Assembly (NCBI GenBank): GCA_018823045.1
Contig: JAHJIX010000009.1
Span: 1-45,840, forward strand
DNA: 45,840 bases
Reading direction: 5' to 3'
DNA from: Patescibacteria group bacterium
GTDB lineage: Bacteria > Patescibacteriota > Patescibacteriia > Magasanikbacterales > UBA922
A model generated the notes under the pieces. It worked only from the letters and a program-made list of their open reading frames with translations, was not told where the DNA came from and searched no databases. Positions 1-10,208 of the stretch are shown one piece after another. The position numbers were made by a program, and so were the translations under genes. Each line of letters begins with the position of its first letter. Position 1 is the stretch's first letter.

Positions 1-1
1 T

Positions 2-181
2 ATCAAAAAAAATGCCACTTTTCACTCCCTCAGACACTCTTTTGCCACTCACCTACTCGAAAATGGTACTGATGTAAGATATGTCCAAGAACTTCTCGGG
101 CATGCCAATATACAAACAACACAACTCTATACCAAAGTAACCAATCCAAAACTCAAACACATTCAAAGCCCTTTTTCATAA
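2..181 (+). CDS. Tyrosine recombinase / phage integrase family, C-terminal fragment (5' truncated by window edge)
   Basis: Frame 2 reads [59 protein letters not shown], with the [15 protein letters not shown], [10 protein letters not shown] and Y-T catalytic-core motifs. Confidence 0.88.
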   Translation: MKKNATFHSLRHSFATHLLENGTDVRYVQELLGHANIQTTQLYTKVTNPKLKHIQSPFS

Positions 182-194
182 AAATATAACCCCT

Positions 195-1538
195 ATGTTC
201 CCCACCCAAAAACTCAAACACCTCAATAACCACCAAGAAAAAGCAGGTAAAGTCATCTACTACATGAACCGAGATATCCGTGCAATCGACAACTGGGCAC
301 TTAGCTTTGCGCAAATGAAGGCTCTCGAATACAAAAGCAACGCAGAGGTTATTTTTTGCCTTGTACCGAACTTTCTCGAAGCAACACGAAGGCAATATCA
401 CTTCTTGCTTGAAAGCCTCAAAGAAGTCGAGATGGAACTTCACAAAAAAAATATTCCTTTTACCCTCCTTCTGGGTGATCCAATAGAAGAAATTCCAAAA
501 TACGTCAAAAAGACTGACACTTCCCTACTCGTTACTGACTTTTTTCCTCTCAAGATCGCTGAAAAATGGAAAAAGGAAATTGCTAGGAGCATCGAAATCC
601 CCATGATTCAAGTTGATACGCATAATATCGTCCCCTGCTGGTTTGCCTCAGACAAACAAGAATTTGCCGCTCGTACATTTCGTCCAAAAGTAAATAAATC
701 ACTTCCTAAATTCTTAAAACTTCCACCAAAAATCAAAAAACAAGATTTTAATATAAAAAATAAAACAAACTGGAAAAAAGCAGAAAAAAGCCTTCAAATC
801 GATGAAAACGTTTTGCCAGTAAAAAGCTTCCCTCCTGGGAGAAAAGCGGCTCTTCAAGTACTCAAAACCTTTATTAATAAAAAACTCACTGGATACGCAG
901 AAAATCGCAATGATCCAAATGCAGAAGCCATTTCCAACCTCTCACCATATATGCACTTTGGCGTCATTTCTCCCGAAGAAATTGCTCTTGCCGCAAAAAA
1001 TGCGAAAGCTCCCCTAGCAGATAGAGAAGCCTTCCTCGAAGAATTTATTGTCCGCCGTGAACTCTCGGATAACTTTTGTTATTACAATAAAAATTATGAC
1101 TCAATCAAAGGCATAGCCAATTGGGCAAAACTCACACTTGAAGCGCACAAAGAAGACCTGCGGGAATATATTTATAGCAAAAAACAGTTTGAAAAAGCAA
1201 AAACGCACGATTCACTTTGGAATGCCGCACAAAACGAACTCTTACAAACAGGAAAAATCCATGGGTATATGCGAATGTACTGGGCAAAAAAAATTCTGGA
1301 ATGGACAAAATCTCCAGAAGTAGCCGTAAAAATTGCCATTTACCTCAATGACAAATATGCGCTCGATGGACGAGATCCAAATGGCTACGTTGGGATTCTT
1401 TGGAGTATCGGCGGAGTGCACGATAGAGCTTGGTTTGAAAGACCTATCTTTGGAAAAATCCGTTATATGAATGATAATGGTGCAAAGAGAAAGTTTGATG
1501 TTCAACAATATATAGAATCATATAATACAGACGAATAA
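195..1538 (+). CDS. phr: Class II CPD photolyase (deoxyribodipyrimidine photolyase)
   Basis: 447 aa ORF; VIYYMNRDIRAIDNWAL N-terminus and GKIHGYMRMYWAKKILEW C-terminal motif typical of class II photolyases. Confidence 0.88.
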   Translation: MFPTQKLKHLNNHQEKAGKVIYYMNRDIRAIDNWALSFAQMKALEYKSNAEVIFCLVPNFLEATRRQYHFLLESLKEVEMELHKKNIPFTLLLGDPIEEIPKYVKKTDTSLLVTDFFPLKIAEKWKKEIARSIEIPMIQVDTHNIVPCWFASDKQEFAARTFRPKVNKSLPKFLKLPPKIKKQDFNIKNKTNWKKAEKSLQIDENVLPVKSFPPGRKAALQVLKTFINKKLTGYAENRNDPNAEAISNLSPYMHFGVISPEEIALAAKNAKAPLADREAFLEEFIVRRELSDNFCYYNKNYDSIKGIANWAKLTLEAHKEDLREYIYSKKQFEKAKTHDSLWNAAQNELLQTGKIHGYMRMYWAKKILEWTKSPEVAVKIAIYLNDKYALDGRDPNGYVGILWSIGGVHDRAWFERPIFGKIRYMNDNGAKRKFDVQQYIESYNTDE

Positions 1539-1549
1539 ACGACATCGAC

Positions 1550-1819
1550 TTATAATTTTTCCTGACAAATATATCCAAAAGCCATACCACAATCATCACA
1601 ATCTTCCACAAGTGGTTCTTCAAAAAACACTTCCTCACAAGTATCATCAAAATCACAGGGTGTACAAGGCTCTGTATAATTAGCCCCATTACAACGATTC
1701 TCGCATGGGACATCCTTTTCTGTGCTTATTGTTGTATCTCCAACACTCACAGAGGCTCTACCGCAACCAGAAATAACTAAAATACTTAAAAGTAACGGTA
1801 ATAACATGTTTTTTTTCAT
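1550..1819 (-). CDS. Small putative lipoprotein, Cys-rich
   Basis: 89 aa; signal peptide and lipobox LVISGC. Confidence 0.6.
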   Translation of the reverse strand: MKKNMLLPLLLSILVISGCGRASVSVGDTTISTEKDVPCENRCNGANYTEPCTPCDFDDTCEEVFFEEPLVEDCDDCGMAFGYICQEKL

Positions 1820-1828
1820 AGAAAAATA

Positions 1829-2305
1829 TTAATTATTATGTTTATAATGTTTAAAAATATGATAAATCAAAAAGGTCCCTAAAAAGAAAAAGAGAAGGCT
1901 TACGAAACTTATCATAATAATAAAAAAGTAATCAATACCACCAGGCTCTAAGCATGACTTATTTGGATCTTTAGAATCATAATATACATCGACTGTTGTA
2001 AAAAGAGGGTATTCTTGAAATTTATTATCTGCCATTAATTTAGTATATTTTATCCTCGGATATCCTAATTGGTCATTTATGTATTCTTTACCATTTACTA
2101 TATAGCTATAATAAATCCTTAAAGAATACTGACGACCTCTTAAATATTTAGATAAATCATGCTTAATGATAATCGCCGTACTTTTTTCCCAATTTAAACT
2201 TTTTATAGATAAGTTAGTATCATGATATACCCAATATATACCTCTAAAACTTAAAGAAAATGCTACAATAATGATAATAACTGTTGATAGATATTTTTTT
2301 ATCAT
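1829..2305 (-). CDS. DUF3592-like membrane protein
   Basis: 158 aa, N- and C-terminal TM helices, extracellular segment with YDSKDPNKSCLEPGG pattern. Confidence 0.55.
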   Translation of the reverse strand: MIKKYLSTVIIIIVAFSLSFRGIYWVYHDTNLSIKSLNWEKSTAIIIKHDLSKYLRGRQYSLRIYYSYIVNGKEYINDQLGYPRIKYTKLMADNKFQEYPLFTTVDVYYDSKDPNKSCLEPGGIDYFFIIMISFVSLLFFFLGTFLIYHIFKHYKHNN

Positions 2306-2336
2306 ACCAGTATTTTTATTACTTTAATATATCATA

Positions 2337-2699
2337 TTATTTATCAGACCAAACGGCTAATTCATTTCCAGATGGATCTGTAAAATGGAAGCGTTTACCC
2401 CCAGGGAATTCAAATACCTCTTTTGATATTTTACCACCTGCATCAATAATTTTTTGTTGCACCTCATCTAAATTATCATAATATAAGACAATCAAAATGC
2501 TGTTTTGAATATTTTCATCTGTTTGTTCAAATCCACCCATGACTCCACTATCTGCAAATGAAGTGTATTGTTCACCAAAATCTTTAAATGTCCATCCAAA
2601 AACATTTGAATAGAATATTTTTGTTTCTGCTATATCTGTTGATTTAAATTCAATGTAGGTAATGGTATTGTTTTGCATATGATTATTCTTTTCTTTCAT
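2337..2699 (-). CDS. VOC (glyoxalase/bleomycin resistance) family protein
   Basis: YIEFKSTDIAETKIFYSNVFGWTF...GKRFHFTDPSGNELAVWSDK is a VOC fold pattern. Start may be the internal Met at 2678. Confidence 0.85.
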   Translation of the reverse strand: MKEKNNHMQNNTITYIEFKSTDIAETKIFYSNVFGWTFKDFGEQYTSFADSGVMGGFEQTDENIQNSILIVLYYDNLDEVQQKIIDAGGKISKEVFEFPGGKRFHFTDPSGNELAVWSDK

Positions 2700-3537
2700 A
2701 ACTTTTATGTATAGTTAATTCTTTATTAAAATAAGATTGTTCAAACTCTTTATCATCTTTCTCATTCAATTCAATATTATTGACATTAATATATGTAACT
2801 ATATCATCTACAAAACAAACTTGAGTATCAAAATCTTTATTAAAATAAATAATACAATCATAATACATACCGGGTCTGACCTTTTGTTTTACCTCACAAA
2901 AATAGTCCCTATTTTCATATTTTAGATTTCTTTCAAGCCCAAATCTTACCATTTTCTCAAAATATGCAGGATTCTTTCTTGCATCATAAATATTTAATTT
3001 ACTCTCAAAATCATGAGGATCCTCTAATTTTGTATTTTCACAAATAACTGGAATAAAGAGACCACGATCTTCTAAATATTCCTTCACCTTATCCTTTGTA
3101 TGGGCACGCTCTACATGTTTAATCGTCCCATGTATGTTACGTTTAAAAAAAGTTACCTCTCTTCCTTCTTCTGTCAGATTATAAAAAACAAGATATTCAA
3201 CAAATAATACCAAACTGATAGATAGTATCCATAAAAGTAACTTCCACAATCCACTTAATCTTTTATTCTTAAAAATAAAATACATTGGATATGATAATAT
3301 GAGTGTTTTTATAATAAGACTCAGTAATCCACCCACAATATCATATTGTATAGATGCAAAAAATAAAAAACCAAAAATTAACTGAATAATTCCTTCAGAT
3401 GGAGGTATATATAGCATCTGACAAATATGCCAACAACCACCGATAGATATTGTTGGTGTAAAAAAAGCAATAATAAAACCAAACATAGCACTATACATAA
3501 ATGGCTTTTCTTGAAAATATTCTTGTAATCGAGACAT
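2683..3537 (-). CDS. Membrane protein of unknown function
   Basis: 284 aa, several N-terminal TM helices and a soluble C-terminus. Confidence 0.55.
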   Translation of the reverse strand: MSRLQEYFQEKPFMYSAMFGFIIAFFTPTISIGGCWHICQMLYIPPSEGIIQLIFGFLFFASIQYDIVGGLLSLIIKTLILSYPMYFIFKNKRLSGLWKLLLWILSISLVLFVEYLVFYNLTEEGREVTFFKRNIHGTIKHVERAHTKDKVKEYLEDRGLFIPVICENTKLEDPHDFESKLNIYDARKNPAYFEKMVRFGLERNLKYENRDYFCEVKQKVRPGMYYDCIIYFNKDFDTQVCFVDDIVTYINVNNIELNEKDDKEFEQSYFNKELTIHKSYERKE

Positions 3538-3595
3538 AAAAAAGAAGTAAATGATTATGTCTATAAGTATACCAGAAATACCTTCTAATCTACAA

Positions 3596-5377
3596 TTACT
3601 TCAACACAATCAATTGTTCAATCGCCCGGGTTAACCCCACATATTTAAGATCTTTTTCTTGCTTGAGTTTTTCTTCATAAAGATCTGGGTGGCTTTTTTT
3701 ATACTTCTCTATATCCCCTACTTTATCAAATTCAGCAAAAATAACTACATTAAACTCTAACCCCTGCGCTTCATGTAGGGTGAGTAGATGAACATTATCT
3801 GATTGTGAACCAAATATATCAAAATACGCTTTATTTCTTGCCAATACGGCAATTTGTTTATCTGTATGCTCTTGTAGAACAATCTCAATGAATTCTTTTT
3901 CTTCTTTTTGTGAATTAAACGATCTTTCTATGACTGGCTTGCCCAACACTAAATTCTCCCCTATTTCAATATCATAGCCTTGTCCTTGAATATACTCCAA
4001 AATATGTTTTGTATTTCTATATACTTTTTGAAGAACGACTTGTCTATCCTCTGCAAAATGCTCATGCACATCCTCCCACTTTTGTAGACTCATCAATTTT
4101 GTTTGTTGTGCAATATCTCCTACATACATAATAGCCTGCTTTTGTTCATCCACAGTACTTTTTGCAAGTAAAATTTCTTCTGGCAGGTAATTTTGAAATT
4201 CATCAAAAATCATAAGAGAATATGACACCGGGAAACGTCCAACAGATTTTTGTGCTTCATTCCCCTTTTTCATCTTATAATAATCTTGCATGAGGGTAAT
4301 CTGGCCATATTTTTTCTTAAATAATTGAAGCAATATTACCATATCAAAACGATCAAGCACCTTTCGTTTTTTTTGTTTTTGAAATACTAGATGTTCTTTT
4401 TCACTAAACATATGAGAATAAACTTTTTCAAGTATCCCGTATATATCTTTAGCAAATTCAACTTTATGCATAAAAGAAAAAGCTTGTTTCTTTTTATATT
4501 CATACACATCTTTCTCGATTTCATCATCACCAAATCGATATACTTCTTTATATGATTGATCTAAATCTAAAATACCACATCCCCATTCAAAAAAAGTCAT
4601 AATATGTACTCCATGAATACCCAAATCTGGCAACAATGCAGAAAAATATTCTTTTGATCCTTTATCTTGAACAAAAACAATAATAGAATGCGGTTTAAAA
4701 TAATCGGACAACTCTGGAGATTGAGCTAAATATGCTACCCGATGCAGTGCAAGTGTGGTCTTTCCAGAACCAGCGGGACCAGAGATAAGCAATGACCCTT
4801 TTAGATGAGCACGAATGACCTTATCTTGTGCCTCTTCCATTTGTGCCACAATTTCGGCTAATACAAATCCTTTCTTTTGGCGCGAAAAATAATCTTGATA
4901 AATAAGTTCTCTCTCATACTCGGTTGATTCACTTGCAAAAAATAAAATCTTCCCAGCAGTGATCATAAATTGATCTTTTTGAAGCAATTGTCCTCGCATG
5001 ATTTCGCCTTCTGGCCCAGTATAAGAGACGTCTCCTGGTTTTTTAAAACGTAAACTCGCAATAGGAGTCACCCAAGAATAAATACGTTCTTCTGGAACAG
5101 AAAACTTCCCCAAATAAAAGTTTTTATCACGAGACAAGTGACATTTCATAAAATAAGGAGATGGCACTGACTTTTCTAATTCCTCTATTCTCTTTTTATT
5201 ATAGAGATATAATTTTCCTTGTACAAATTTATCCCCATCTTGAAGATCTTTATACTCTTTCTTTAAGTTTTGTGTTTTTAACTCAAGATCATGTTTATAA
5301 TCCTGGATATGAGAAATATGTGTGGATAATTCCTCTTTTGCGGCCGCAAAACGTTTATTTTTTTCTTCTTGATTCAT
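3596..5377 (-). CDS. SF1 helicase-like ATPase resembling HelD/UvrD-Rep
   Basis: Walker A GPAGSGKTTLALHRVAYL, Walker B IFDEFQ, C-terminal LHEAQGLEFNVVIF and YVGLTRA motifs; N-terminal coiled coil as in HelD. Confidence 0.8.
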   Translation of the reverse strand: MNQEEKNKRFAAAKEELSTHISHIQDYKHDLELKTQNLKKEYKDLQDGDKFVQGKLYLYNKKRIEELEKSVPSPYFMKCHLSRDKNFYLGKFSVPEERIYSWVTPIASLRFKKPGDVSYTGPEGEIMRGQLLQKDQFMITAGKILFFASESTEYERELIYQDYFSRQKKGFVLAEIVAQMEEAQDKVIRAHLKGSLLISGPAGSGKTTLALHRVAYLAQSPELSDYFKPHSIIVFVQDKGSKEYFSALLPDLGIHGVHIMTFFEWGCGILDLDQSYKEVYRFGDDEIEKDVYEYKKKQAFSFMHKVEFAKDIYGILEKVYSHMFSEKEHLVFQKQKKRKVLDRFDMVILLQLFKKKYGQITLMQDYYKMKKGNEAQKSVGRFPVSYSLMIFDEFQNYLPEEILLAKSTVDEQKQAIMYVGDIAQQTKLMSLQKWEDVHEHFAEDRQVVLQKVYRNTKHILEYIQGQGYDIEIGENLVLGKPVIERSFNSQKEEKEFIEIVLQEHTDKQIAVLARNKAYFDIFGSQSDNVHLLTLHEAQGLEFNVVIFAEFDKVGDIEKYKKSHPDLYEEKLKQEKDLKYVGLTRAIEQLIVLK

Positions 5378-5401
5378 AGAAAAAAGATAGATAAATAAAA
5401 A

Positions 5402-5454
5402 ATCTAGAACACCTTAATGAATACATATAATTCACCCTTGTTCTAGATCTTTCA
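5402..5454 (-). terminator. Intrinsic terminator of tRNA-Thr/Tyr unit
   Basis: TCTAGAACA...TGTTCTAGA inverted repeat followed by a T-rich run on the minus strand. Confidence 0.6.
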
Positions 5455-5478
5455 CTGTGCGCTGAAGTAATTGATGTG

Positions 5479-5560
5479 TGGGCAGAGGAGGATTCGAACC
5501 TCCGAAGGCGGAACCAACAGATTTACAGTCTGTCCCCTTTGACCGCTCGGGAATCTGCCC
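5479..5560 (-). tRNA. tRNA-Tyr (anticodon GTA)
   Basis: Minus strand GGGCAGATTCCCGAGCGGTC...ACAGA CTGTAAA TCTGT...GGTTCGAATCC...TCTGCCC A; long variable arm. Confidence 0.95.
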
Positions 5561-5595
5561 ATATAGGAAATAAAATCGCATATAATGCGATTTTG

Positions 5596-5668
5596 AGCCA
5601 ACTCGGGGACTCGAACCCCGGACCGACGGTTTACAAAACCGTAGCTCTACCAGCTGAGCTAAGTTGGC
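5596..5668 (-). tRNA. tRNA-Thr (anticodon TGT)
   Basis: Minus strand GCCAACTTAGCTCAGCTGGTAGAGC...ACGGT TTTGTAA ACCGT...GGTTCGAGTCC...AGTTGGC cloverleaf. Confidence 0.95.
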
Positions 5669-5682
5669 GTAAACTTCCTTCT

Positions 5683-6612
5683 TTACGAAGGAAGTGTCTC
5701 TATTTTTTGTTTTAAAGATATAAGCCGTGGATTATCTGGATCAAGTAAGCGTAATCTCTCGTAATAATCTACTGCTTTATTTTTATCTGCTACCATTATA
5801 CCAAGTTCTACAGAATTGTCAAGCAAATCTATATTATCAGTATCAAGCTCTAATGCTTGCTCAATCGCCTCAAATGCAGCTTCATATTCCTTTTCTTCAG
5901 TAAACAATTTGGCTAATTGTGCAAACCATGCTGGATTATTGTCAGCAAGGAGAACCGCCTTTTGATAATGGGCTATCGCCTTCCCCCGCTCACCCTGCAT
6001 CTCAAAAATTTGCGCTAAACGTACGTGCGTTTTATCATCTTCAGGGTCAAGTTGTAGGAGAAATAATGCTGTTTCTTTGGCTTCAATGAATTGTTTTTGT
6101 TCAATATACACATCAATCAATCCACGATATGCACGAACATTTTTATGATCAACACGAATTGCTTCGATATATTTTGCCTCTGCTCGCTCTAATTTTTGTT
6201 GTTTTGTCGCCTCTTCAGCATTACGTAAAATCTGTGTTGTTTCTTCTTCAGTCTCTTTATTGTGGATAACTTTCTCAGGAATTTCTTGTTTTTGTTGCGC
6301 GTGTTGGGTAAATTGTTCTTGTTTTTTTCTATGTATCCGATGTTCTACTTGTCCAACATATCCCCGAAATTGTGCCTGTACTTTATTAAATTTCTTTGAT
6401 AAGGCTTTTGCACCAACCGCATGTTTTTTCTTTATTTCTTCTGTTTTCTTTTCTGCTCGTTTTTTAATATACACATGTTTTTTCTGCTTTTCTTTTATCT
6501 CTGGCAAATTTTCTACATCAAGCAATGTTAATTGTGGAAATTTTCGTACAATAATAAATATACCTATTGCCAAGGACACAATGAGAACAATAAATGGAAG
6601 GATAGTATACAT
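5683..6612 (-). CDS. TPR-repeat protein with N-terminal TM helix
   Basis: 309 aa; repeated TPR-type helices (AEAKYIEAIRVDHKNVRAYRGL, GKAIAHYQKAVLLADNNPAWFAQLAKL, EAAFEAIEQALELDTDN). Confidence 0.8.
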   Translation of the reverse strand: MYTILPFIVLIVSLAIGIFIIVRKFPQLTLLDVENLPEIKEKQKKHVYIKKRAEKKTEEIKKKHAVGAKALSKKFNKVQAQFRGYVGQVEHRIHRKKQEQFTQHAQQKQEIPEKVIHNKETEEETTQILRNAEEATKQQKLERAEAKYIEAIRVDHKNVRAYRGLIDVYIEQKQFIEAKETALFLLQLDPEDDKTHVRLAQIFEMQGERGKAIAHYQKAVLLADNNPAWFAQLAKLFTEEKEYEAAFEAIEQALELDTDNIDLLDNSVELGIMVADKNKAVDYYERLRLLDPDNPRLISLKQKIETLPS

Positions 6613-6615
6613 AGA

Positions 6616-7356
6616 TTAACGTGACTCCTGCACTGCACCCAGCAGTGAAATTAATGAATCATAGTGTGTTGACGCTCCTCCAACTAACACTCCATCAACA
6701 CAGTCTAATTTAATATATGATACCACATTTTGAGCATCAACACTACCTCCATATAATAATGGAACCTCTGCATCTGTGTATGATTTGATCTCTTTTCGAA
6801 TGAGCGTATGCATTTCTATGACATCTTGAGGCGCACATTGCTTACCTGTCCCAATAGCCCACACTGGCTCATAAGCAATAATCAATTGGTTATCTTTTAC
6901 ACTCAAACCCTCAAGTGCTTTCATAATCTGCTTTTTTATACGATATTCCCTATTCCCTTCTTCCAAATCTTTTGTTGTCTCTCCTATACAGACAACAGGC
7001 GTTATTCCTGAATCAAAACAGGCTTCGATTTTTTTTCGCACGACAGTATTTGTTTCAGCAAAAATATATCGTCGTTCAGAATGACCTACCAATGCATAAG
7101 AAAGTCCAATTTCTTTTGCTATAAAAGCTGAAACAGCACCTGTGTATGCCCCAGCGGGCGTCCAAGCGAGATTTTGTGCACCAACTTGTATTGCAGTATC
7201 CTCTAATAGTTCTTTTACTGCAGCAGTTGTAATCATATTTGGAAATACTCCTAAAGTTACATCATCTGGAATAGACACGGTCTGCAATTTTCTGGCAAGA
7301 GCAAGCCCTTCTTTATGTGTAAGATACATCTTCCAATTGGCAAAAATATACGTCAT
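6616..7356 (-). CDS. tpiA: Triosephosphate isomerase
   Basis: FANWKMYLTHKEG, VGHSERRYIF, AYEPVWAIGTGK, LYGGSVDAQNV. Start trimmed to MTYIFANWK from the 7434 ORF start. Confidence 0.96.
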   Translation of the reverse strand: MTYIFANWKMYLTHKEGLALARKLQTVSIPDDVTLGVFPNMITTAAVKELLEDTAIQVGAQNLAWTPAGAYTGAVSAFIAKEIGLSYALVGHSERRYIFAETNTVVRKKIEACFDSGITPVVCIGETTKDLEEGNREYRIKKQIMKALEGLSVKDNQLIIAYEPVWAIGTGKQCAPQDVIEMHTLIRKEIKSYTDAEVPLLYGGSVDAQNVVSYIKLDCVDGVLVGGASTHYDSLISLLGAVQESR

Positions 7357-7381
7357 ATACGTGAGATAAGAAATAAAAATA

Positions 7382-8647
7382 TTACAGATGTTTGAGTATA
7401 TCTTTTTCTTGTGCATCTCCAATAATGGCAACACGCATCTGTGTTAATTTAAAGATATTTTTAGCGACTGCCACAACTTCTTCTTCAGTTACTGATTCAA
7501 GTGCTTGTACATATTGCTCTGGTGTTTGCATATTTCTTGCAAACAACGCCTCTTTTGCATACCAATTTGCTCCAAAACTTGAATTTTCTTGTGCCAAGGT
7601 TAATGCACCACGTACATGTGTTTTTGCATCTTGTAATTCTCGTTTAGAAATGCCTTTTGTTATAAATTTTTCAATTTCAGATTTTACTACATTAATTGCT
7701 TTTCCAATATTTTTTGGGTCAAGACCTGCACGCACATACACATATCCCGTATCACGCAATGTTTCTCTTCCCATATTAATCATATAAGCCAGCCCCCTTC
7801 TCTCACGAATTTGAATAAACAAACGTGAACTCATTGACCCGCCTAAAATACTACTCATAATAGCAACGGCTGGATTTTCTTTTGCATTATAATCAAATGC
7901 AGGAAATCCAATCATCAATTGTGCTTGATCTGTTGGTTTTTGTTGAATGACTAAACGATCTTTTTTCACTACAGAACCGAACGTAGCAGGTTTATATGTT
8001 TGTATTGGTTTTCGTGTATCTTTTTCTTCTCCAAAATAGGACTCTACCAATGCTTCTGTTTTTTCATCAACATTTCCTGCAATCACAATCTTCATATTAC
8101 TTGGTTGGTAATATTTTTCTTTGTATGCGAGTACGTCATCACGCTTATAGCTTTTCACATGCTCTACTGTTCCTGCAATATCTCTCCCTAACGGACAACC
8201 CGCAAATAATAACTCTTCAAAAATAGTCTCAATATTCATCATTGGATTATCATTGTACATGCGGATCTCTTCAATAATTGGTCCTTTTTCTCTTTCCATC
8301 TCTTTTGGATCAAATATAGAACCAAATAACATATCTGACAATATGTCTAGTGCAGTCTTTACATATACTCGGTCGGTTTTAATATAATATCCTGTATATT
8401 CTTTCCCGGTAAAGGCATTATATTGTGCACCTAAACGATCAATTTCCCTCATGAGTATTTGTGTATTTTTTCTTTTTTTTGTTCCTTTAAACATGAGATG
8501 CTCAATATAATGAGATACCCCTGATAATTTTTCTGATTCATAACGAGATCCCACAGGATACATCACCATCACAGTTACTGCTTGTGTATCTTGCTGCGGC
8601 GCTAAAATAATTTGGGCTTTATTTGCTAATGTATATGTTTTGTACAT
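7382..8647 (-). CDS. M16 family zinc peptidase
   Basis: HYIEHLMFKGT (HxxEH) zinc motif and downstream M16 features. Confidence 0.93.
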   Translation of the reverse strand: MYKTYTLANKAQIILAPQQDTQAVTVMVMYPVGSRYESEKLSGVSHYIEHLMFKGTKKRKNTQILMREIDRLGAQYNAFTGKEYTGYYIKTDRVYVKTALDILSDMLFGSIFDPKEMEREKGPIIEEIRMYNDNPMMNIETIFEELLFAGCPLGRDIAGTVEHVKSYKRDDVLAYKEKYYQPSNMKIVIAGNVDEKTEALVESYFGEEKDTRKPIQTYKPATFGSVVKKDRLVIQQKPTDQAQLMIGFPAFDYNAKENPAVAIMSSILGGSMSSRLFIQIRERRGLAYMINMGRETLRDTGYVYVRAGLDPKNIGKAINVVKSEIEKFITKGISKRELQDAKTHVRGALTLAQENSSFGANWYAKEALFARNMQTPEQYVQALESVTEEEVVAVAKNIFKLTQMRVAIIGDAQEKDILKHL

Positions 8648-8674
8648 AAAATATAGATAATATGAAATAAAATA

Positions 8675-10048
8675 CTAGAGTTTTTCTTGAATATACCCAA
8701 CGAGCTCCTCAATCTTCACTCTCTCCTGTTCCATAGTATCTCTATCTCGCACCGTCACGGTATCATCTTCAAGTGAATCAAAATCAATAGTCACACAGAA
8801 TGGCGTACCGATTTCATCTTGTCTACGATAACGTTTTCCAACATTTCCATTATCATCAAACTCCGCTTTGAAAATCATTGAAAGATTTGCAAATACTTCT
8901 TCCGCCTTCGCTACCAATTCTGGCTTATTTTTGAGAAGTGGAAAAACAGCGACCGTAACAGGGGCAAGATTTCTTGGAAATTTCATCACAATGCGACTTC
9001 CCTCTTCGAGTTCTTCTTCAGTGTACGCAGCCACAAGCGCTGTCAAAATAGATCGATCAAGCCCAAAAGTTGGTTCAATCACATGAGGAACAAAGCGACG
9101 ATTATTTGCGGCATCAAAGTATTCTAACTTCGTTCCACTCGCTTCAGCATGTGCTTTCAGATCAAAATCTGTTCGATGTGCAAGACCAAAAAGCTCTTTA
9201 AACCCTCCAAATGGAAAATTATACTCAATATCCACAGTTTTCTTTGAGTAATGTGATAATTTTTCTTGTGCATGTTCATAACGTCGAATATCTTCTGGTT
9301 TTGCACCAAGCGCCATGGCAAATTGTTCTTGTTTAAGAAGCCAATCTTCAAATAATTCTTCCCATGCTAATTCTGGATCAATGAAATATTCAATTTCCAT
9401 TTGTTCAAATTCACGAAGACGAAAAATGAAGTTTCCCGCAACGATTTCATTTCGGAAAGCCTTCCCAATTTGAGCAATACCAAAAGGTACCTTCACACGA
9501 GAAGAATCAACAACATTTTTAAATTCAATAAAAATAGCTCCAGCCGTTTCTGGACGAAGATAGGCTATGTTTTCTTCCCCACCTTCAGTCGTATTCATTT
9601 CTGTTTTAAACATAAGATTAAACACACGAACTTCTGACCAATCTGAAGAACCACAAACTTTACATTTTACTTTTTCGTTTACGAGAACTTCTTGCATTTT
9701 CTCAAGTTCTCCTTCAAAATCTTGACCCGTTGCTTCTTCTACAAGATGATCAGCTCTGAAACGCTTTTTGCACTGTTTACAATCTACCATGGCATCATTA
9801 AATCCTCCCACATGTCCAGAAGCTTCCCAAAGTTTTGGGTGAAGGATAATAGGCCCATCGATTCCAACCATGTCTCTTCGGCTTGAAACAAATGTTTTCC
9901 ACCAAAGATCTTTGATATTTTTTTTGAGTTCTGATCCATAAGGACCATAGGTATATGAATTGGCAAATCCTCCATAGATTTCACTAGCAGGAAATACAAA
10001 TCCTCGACGTTTACAAAGGGCTACCAACTTCTGCATTTTGTCTTGCAT
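8675..10048 (-). CDS. glyS: Glycyl-tRNA synthetase (single-chain class II type)
   Basis: LCKRRGFVFPASEIYGGFANSYTYGPYG, FRNEI, PHVIEPTFGLDRS. Confidence 0.95.
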   Translation of the reverse strand: MQDKMQKLVALCKRRGFVFPASEIYGGFANSYTYGPYGSELKKNIKDLWWKTFVSSRRDMVGIDGPIILHPKLWEASGHVGGFNDAMVDCKQCKKRFRADHLVEEATGQDFEGELEKMQEVLVNEKVKCKVCGSSDWSEVRVFNLMFKTEMNTTEGGEENIAYLRPETAGAIFIEFKNVVDSSRVKVPFGIAQIGKAFRNEIVAGNFIFRLREFEQMEIEYFIDPELAWEELFEDWLLKQEQFAMALGAKPEDIRRYEHAQEKLSHYSKKTVDIEYNFPFGGFKELFGLAHRTDFDLKAHAEASGTKLEYFDAANNRRFVPHVIEPTFGLDRSILTALVAAYTEEELEEGSRIVMKFPRNLAPVTVAVFPLLKNKPELVAKAEEVFANLSMIFKAEFDDNGNVGKRYRRQDEIGTPFCVTIDFDSLEDDTVTVRDRDTMEQERVKIEELVGYIQEKL

Positions 10049-10059
10049 ATAAGTATCTT

Positions 10060-10208
10060 TTATCTGTAATTAAAAAACCCGGCAAACTCTCTATATGGAT
10101 ATAGAAATATTTACCGGGGTCCTTAATGTTTTAGGACGGTTCCACCCGTAATTTTACTTTTTAGATTGTGACCACTCGAAGGGTTCCATTCCTTGTCATC
10201 ATGGAGTG
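10060..10208 (-). promoter_or_regulatory. T-box riboswitch (glycine) in glyS leader
   Basis: Minus strand CGGG-[UGGAACC]-GUCCU...AGGAC-CCCG forms a canonical antiterminator with 7-nt T-box bulge. It is mutually exclusive with the terminator CCCGGTAAA...TTTGCCGGG-TTTTTT. Bulge UGGA matches a UCCA tRNA 3' end (U73, as in bacterial tRNA-Gly). Confidence 0.92.

Noticed and set aside
2-1538. Prophage or integron edge (tyrosine recombinase fragment)
   Set aside because: Only the recombinase C-terminus is visible, with no att sites or phage genes; a XerC/D-type cellular enzyme is equally likely.
3596-5377. SF1 helicase as part of a defence system
   Set aside because: Architecture fits HelD-like RNA polymerase-associated ATPases; no nuclease or defence partner nearby.
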